NCBI GenBank assembly: GCA_026991005.1
Contig: JALXCH010000110.1
Span: 1-7,959 of the forward strand
Direction of reading: 5' to 3'
DNA from: Calditrichia bacterium
GTDB lineage: Bacteria; Calditrichota; Calditrichia; RBG-13-44-9
Length of the DNA: 7,959 nucleotides
Shown here: one piece after another, positions 4,796 through 7,959 of the stretch
Layout: each line of letters starts with the position of its first letter
Position numbering within the stretch: the stretch's first letter is position 1
Notes under the pieces: generated by a model
What the model saw: only the letters and a program-made list of their open reading frames with translations
Told to the model about the DNA's origin: nothing
Database searches by the model: none
Translations under genes and position numbers: made by a program

Positions 4796-4867
4796 ATGAG
4801 GGTTACCATTAAATCGAAATATGCAGAAGGTCTTTCGGATCTGGTGTTAAAAAAGCGGACAATTTGA
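4796..4867 (+). CDS. Possible 23-residue micro-ORF, Rrf2-like N-terminus
   Basis: An ATG frame of 23 codons reads MRVTIKSKYAEGLSDLV and then LKKRTI, stopping with TGA seven bases before the menD ATG. Its first ten residues resemble the N-terminus of Rrf2-family regulators (pattern M-[KR]-x-[ST]-x-K-[GSA]-x-Y-[AG]). No SD precedes it, but the promoter-like pair upstream would place the start site only about three bases before this ATG, so it could be near-leaderless. It could be a translated leader peptide, the stump of a deleted regulator gene, or chance. Its stop codon overlaps the menD SD (GAGG 4866-4869), so translation of one could affect the other. Confidence 0.25.
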   Translation: MRVTIKSKYAEGLSDLVLKKRTI

Positions 4868-4874
4868 GGCAGGA

Positions 4875-6665
4875 ATGGCGACTGAAGAAAAATGGGAAAA
4901 TCTAAATATTCTGTGGGCTTCGCTCATTGTACATGAGTTGGTACGCAACGGAGTGGATTATTTTTGTATTTCCCCGGGCTCACGTTCTACACCGCTTACC
5001 GTCGCAGCCGCCCGTCACCCTGCCATTCACAAAAAAATATTTTATGACGAACGCGGAGCCGCCTATCATGCTCTGGGTTATGCTCGCGCAACCGGAAAAC
5101 CGGCGGTACTCATTTCAACCTCCGGAACCGCAGTAGCCAATTATTTACCCGCGGTGGTGGAAGCTTCCCGGGACCTGGTTCCCATGTTGCTGCTCACCGC
5201 GGATCGTCCCCCGGAACTGAGGCACACCGCCGCCAACCAGACCATCTACCAGCCACACATTTTTGGAGACTACGTGCGCTGGTTTTTCGATATCCCGGCT
5301 GCCGATGAACAGATTCCCCCCGAAATGCTGTTGACCACGGTCAATCAAGCCGTGTACCGTGCCCGGCGCTCCCCCGCTGGTCCCGTGCATTTAAACCTAA
5401 TGTTCCGGGAACCTCTGGAACCCACCCTGCAAGAGATTTCGCCGGAGTACCGGACTGCCGCGGCAGCGCTGGTTGAGGGAGAAGCACCGTTCACCCGCTA
5501 TTCCCTACCCCGGGTAGAGATGCCATCTAACACAGTTACCGAGTTGCGCCAGATGCTTCTTCGCACCCATAAGGGATTACTGGTGGTGGGTAAATTGTCC
5601 GCCCCGGAGGAAGAAGCCGCTGCCCTGCAACTGGCCCAATGGCTGGGCTGGCCGCTAATTGCCGATGCTACCTCCGGATTACGCCTAACCTCCAGTTCTC
5701 TCCTCCTCACCCATTTCGACCGGATGCTCGCCTCCCCGGAATTCCAACGATTGGCGGCACCTGAGATGGTTTTACACCTGGGCGGGAGGCTCACTTCCAA
5801 ACGCTACTGGCAATGGATTTATAACCAGCCTCCAGCAGAATATGTTGTTCTCAAAAACCATCCTTACCGCTTCGATCCCGTTCACCGGGTACGCTGGCAT
5901 CTGGAAGCGGATATTCCCGTGGCGGTGGAACAACTCATCACCCGGGAACCTTCCGCGATTTCCGAATCCTGGCGCCAGACGTTGCAAGAGTGGAATCGGG
6001 AGGTTACCCGCGAAATCGAAGACCTTCTTGGGGAATTCCCCTTAAGCGAGCCGGATATTGCCCGCATCCTCTCCCAGTTGATTCCCGAGGAACAGGGGTT
6101 GTTCCTGGCCAGCAGTTTACCCATTCGGGAAGTGGATATGTTTGCCGTGGCGGAAAAGAAGCGCGTGCGGATTGCTGCCAATCGCGGCGCCAGCGGCATC
6201 GATGGGTTACTCTCCAGTGCAGCCGGGTTTGCCTGTGGATTGCAGCAGCCGGTGACCCTCCTCATCGGCGACCTGGCGTTTATGCACGATATGAATGCCC
6301 TCACCGCCATTGCGCGGCAGGAGGTGCCCCTCATCATCATCCTGATTAACAACCATGGCGGCGGAATCTTCCATTTCCTCCCCATTTCCGCTCACAAAGA
6401 AGTGTTTGACCCTTACTTCACCACTCCCCACGAATGGCATTTCCAGGAGGTTGCCCGCCAGTTCGATATCCCCTACCAACGCATTCGCAGCAAACGGGAA
6501 TTTTTACAACGACTCCATCACACCTACCGCCATCCCCACACAGTGATTTTCGAAATAGAAACCACAGGCGAACAGACCTATCGGATTCATCAACAGCTGG
6601 ATGAACGCATCCGGAAGCTGTTCCAGGAGGGATTGAAGGCAGGAGCCGGTGATGGGACGGAATAA
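4875..6665 (+). CDS. menD: SEPHCHC synthase (menaquinone biosynthesis)
   Basis: MenD is a thiamine diphosphate enzyme that joins 2-oxoglutarate (with loss of CO2) to isochorismate, giving 2-succinyl-5-enolpyruvyl-6-hydroxy-3-cyclohexene-1-carboxylate, the first committed step of classical menaquinone synthesis. The 596-residue product has the full family length. Visible motifs are ISPGSRSTPL (32-41, substrate Ser36-Arg37), the cofactor-activating Glu59 in YDERGAAYHALGYA, STSGTA (81-86), AANQT (119-123), SKR (308-310), SSLPIRE (413-419), NRGASGIDGLLS (436-447), and the diphosphate/Mg2+ motif GDLAFMHDMNAL (465-476) with INNHGGGIF (491-499). The ATG is preceded five bases upstream by GAGG. The gene is intact, cytoplasmic, and overlaps the next gene by 14 bp, which implies coupled translation with MenH. 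menF, the usual supplier of isochorismate and frequent upstream neighbour, is absent; repeat DNA occupies that place. Confidence 0.98.
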   Translation: MATEEKWENLNILWASLIVHELVRNGVDYFCISPGSRSTPLTVAAARHPAIHKKIFYDERGAAYHALGYARATGKPAVLISTSGTAVANYLPAVVEASRDLVPMLLLTADRPPELRHTAANQTIYQPHIFGDYVRWFFDIPAADEQIPPEMLLTTVNQAVYRARRSPAGPVHLNLMFREPLEPTLQEISPEYRTAAAALVEGEAPFTRYSLPRVEMPSNTVTELRQMLLRTHKGLLVVGKLSAPEEEAAALQLAQWLGWPLIADATSGLRLTSSSLLLTHFDRMLASPEFQRLAAPEMVLHLGGRLTSKRYWQWIYNQPPAEYVVLKNHPYRFDPVHRVRWHLEADIPVAVEQLITREPSAISESWRQTLQEWNREVTREIEDLLGEFPLSEPDIARILSQLIPEEQGLFLASSLPIREVDMFAVAEKKRVRIAANRGASGIDGLLSSAAGFACGLQQPVTLLIGDLAFMHDMNALTAIARQEVPLIIILINNHGGGIFHFLPISAHKEVFDPYFTTPHEWHFQEVARQFDIPYQRIRSKREFLQRLHHTYRHPHTVIFEIETTGEQTYRIHQQLDERIRKLFQEGLKAGAGDGTE

Positions 6666-7452
6666 TGGCTGGGCATTTCTGGAGCGGGGTTCGGCCGAAG
6701 GAAAGCCGGTGGTATTTCTTCACGGATTTATGGGAAGCGGCGAGGATTGGCTCCCGGTAGTGGAGCGATTACCGAAGGAATTCCATTGTATTCTGCCGGA
6801 TTTACCGGGGCACGGCAGAACCCGGGAGGCAGTGCTGCCCCATACGCCCTGGACGTTTCCCCGGGTGGCCGAGGCGCTTATTTCCTGGCTCCAGCAACTC
6901 CAGGCTCCTCCCTACTTTCTGGTGGGGTACTCCATGGGTGGGCGATTGGCACTGTTTCTGGCGTTGCACTATCCGGAACTATTTCCCCGGGTGGTGCTGG
7001 AATCCGCCTCGCCGGGATTGGCGACGGAAAGGGAACGGGAAGAACGACGGAAGCGGGATGAACAACGGGCACGGGAGCTGGAATCTCTTCCCTTCCCCCA
7101 ATTTCTGCGCGATTGGTACTCCCAACCGCTTTTCGCAAGTTTACAGCGCCATCCCCGATTTCCGGAATTAATTAAACGGCGCCAGCGCAACGAGCCCCGG
7201 CTTTTAATCCGTGCGCTAAAGGAAATGGGCACCGGGGTTCAACCCTCTTTATGGGAGAAACTACCGGGAAATAAAATTTCCCTTCTTTTGCTCACAGGGG
7301 AATGGGATGTTAAATTCCGGCGCATTGCAGAGAAGATGGTGGCCCTGACACCGCAGATCCAGTGGCGCACGATTTCTGCCGCGGGACACAATATTCATCT
7401 CGAACAGCCGGAAGCGTTTGCTAATGCCGTAGCGGATTTTTTTAATTCCTGA
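6652..7452 (+). CDS. menH: SHCHC synthase, alpha/beta hydrolase fold
   Basis: MenH eliminates pyruvate from the MenD product to form 2-succinyl-6-hydroxy-2,4-cyclohexadiene-1-carboxylate. The 266-residue protein has the alpha/beta hydrolase order: VVFLHGFMGSGEDW near 20-33 (oxyanion region), PDLPGHGRT (49-57), nucleophile elbow GYSMGG (92-97, Ser94), LESASPGL (117-124) typical of MenH, a charged cap (about 125-190), LTGEWDVKF with Asp219, and AAGHNIHLEQP with His246. ATG 6652 is chosen because AGGAG (6641-6645) lies six bases upstream; an adjacent in-frame GTG at 6649 would add one residue. The start sits inside the last codons of menD, so the two consecutive enzymes are probably translationally coupled. 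The triad and neighbours make MenH much more likely than a generic esterase. Confidence 0.95.
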   Translation: MGRNNGWAFLERGSAEGKPVVFLHGFMGSGEDWLPVVERLPKEFHCILPDLPGHGRTREAVLPHTPWTFPRVAEALISWLQQLQAPPYFLVGYSMGGRLALFLALHYPELFPRVVLESASPGLATEREREERRKRDEQRARELESLPFPQFLRDWYSQPLFASLQRHPRFPELIKRRQRNEPRLLIRALKEMGTGVQPSLWEKLPGNKISLLLLTGEWDVKFRRIAEKMVALTPQIQWRTISAAGHNIHLEQPEAFANAVADFFNS

Positions 7453-7625
7453 AAATTTTGTAAATTTCACCAGGAGGCAGTAGGGAGAAGAAAAAAGTAA
7501 CTCAATCGGGGGGACAGGAATCGAAAACCGCAACACATCGCCAGGCAGGGAACGGCAGATTTACCGGCGATACCGAAACGGGCACGAGAGATTCTTCATA
7601 AATGAATGGTAAAAAAGGAGGTTCT

Positions 7626-7959
7626 ATGAGCGTGGTGAATTGGGTACAGGCAGGTGATTACAGCGATATTCTTTACCATAAGGCCGAGGGAATGGCCAAA
7701 ATTACCATCAACCGGCCGGAGGTGCGCAATGCGTTTCGGCCGCAAACGGTGCGGGAAATGATGCACGCTTTCCGTGATGCCTGGGACGATCCCGATATTG
7801 GGGTCATCATCCTGACCGGCGCGGGAGATAAAGCGTTTTGTGCCGGTGGTGACCAGAAAATTCGAGGGCATTCCGGGTACCGGGACGACCAGGGGACGGA
7901 AAGTTTGAATGTGCTGGAGTTCCAGCGCATGATTCGCACCTGCCCCAAACCGGTGATTG
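7626..7959 (+). CDS. menB: 1,4-dihydroxy-2-naphthoyl-CoA synthase, N-terminal part
   Basis: MenB closes the second ring by Dieckmann-type condensation of o-succinylbenzoyl-CoA. Only the first 111 codons lie in the window. They are strongly MenB-like: [39 protein letters not shown], then the crotonase-fold GGDQKIRG with a following HSGYRDDQG loop, and [17 protein letters not shown] at the edge. The loop HSGY is one residue shorter than the DYGGY of E. coli MenB. The ATG is preceded four bases upstream by GGAGG (7617-7621); an in-frame ATG at 7602 would add eight residues but lacks an SD. The 173-bp gap after menH contains no gene, only an orphan AGGAGG near 7472 and a weak ATCGCC/GGCGAT dyad (7537-7571). 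menC and menE are not between menH and menB. The active-site residues of the C-terminal half and the bicarbonate-versus-Asp class cannot be judged. Confidence 0.97.
   Translation, partial: MSVVNWVQAGDYSDILYHKAEGMAKITINRPEVRNAFRPQTVREMMHAFRDAWDDPDIGVIILTGAGDKAFCAGGDQKIRGHSGYRDDQGTESLNVLEFQRMIRTCPKPVI

Noticed and set aside
4560..4870. Known structured RNAs (tRNA, SRP RNA, tmRNA, 6S RNA, TPP riboswitch) near the menD leader
   Set aside because: No T-arm consensus, no SRP loop motif, no CTGAGA thi-box and no tmRNA ends were found; only an unclassified inverted-repeat structure is present.

Overview
The window reads as chromosomal DNA from a bacterium that makes menaquinone by the classical MenFDHCEBA route. 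The genes are moderately GC-rich. They flank a 1.6-kb AT-rich, repeat-laden intergenic field. Shine-Dalgarno (SD) motifs of the GGAG/AGGAGG type precede all six main genes, and promoter-like -35/-10 pairs are visible. Menaquinone, a Crp/Fnr regulator, a NifX/NifB-domain protein and interspersed 'ATTCGTG', 'CAAATTCC' and 'CCGCAGAGG'-like repeats would fit an anaerobic or facultative member of the FCB/Calditrichota-like lineages. That placement is only a guess from style; no rRNA or other phylogenetic marker is present.

Left half (about 1-3110), all on the minus strand. In order of transcription: a NifX/NifB-like 'dinitrogenase iron-molybdenum cofactor' domain protein with a His-rich insert (2694-3107); a Zn2+-type cation diffusion facilitator (CDF) with a natural N-terminal MAHHHHHH and a GTG start (1619-2551); a Crp/Fnr-family regulator (855-1541) with its own promoter-like sequence; and a small four-helix DoxX-family membrane protein (86-499), closed by a convincing intrinsic terminator (26-66). 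A 350-bp gap between the regulator and the DoxX gene holds a cluster of GC-rich hairpins (691-793). Metal handling and redox sensing is the plausible common theme, but it is inference from family membership.

Middle (about 3110-4870). No convincing protein gene lies here apart from one doubtful 23-codon ORF. The region holds a NifX-side promoter candidate, AT-rich degenerate repeats, two copies of a roughly 78-bp 'ATTCGTG' module 540 bp apart, two copies of a two-hairpin module, fragments of a CCGCAGAGG-like repeat, and a nested 60-nt inverted-repeat structure at 4651-4710. A good sigma70-like promoter (4758-4786) and the possible micro-ORF (4796-4867), with an Rrf2-like N-terminus, lie just before menD.

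Right half (about 4875-7959), plus strand: a menaquinone operon. menD (SEPHCHC synthase) overlaps menH (SHCHC synthase) by 14 bp; after a 173-bp gap comes menB (DHNA-CoA synthase), cut by the window edge. MenD and MenH act consecutively from isochorismate to SHCHC, and MenB later closes the naphthoquinol ring. menF, menC, menE and menA are not in view.

Most unusual observations: a recurring family of perfect hairpins whose arms differ but whose triloops all read TNC, arranged partly as a conserved two-hairpin module; the nested structure at 4651-4710 upstream of the menD promoter; and the Rrf2-like micro-ORF that ends 7 nt before menD. No complete new defence or mobile system was recognised.
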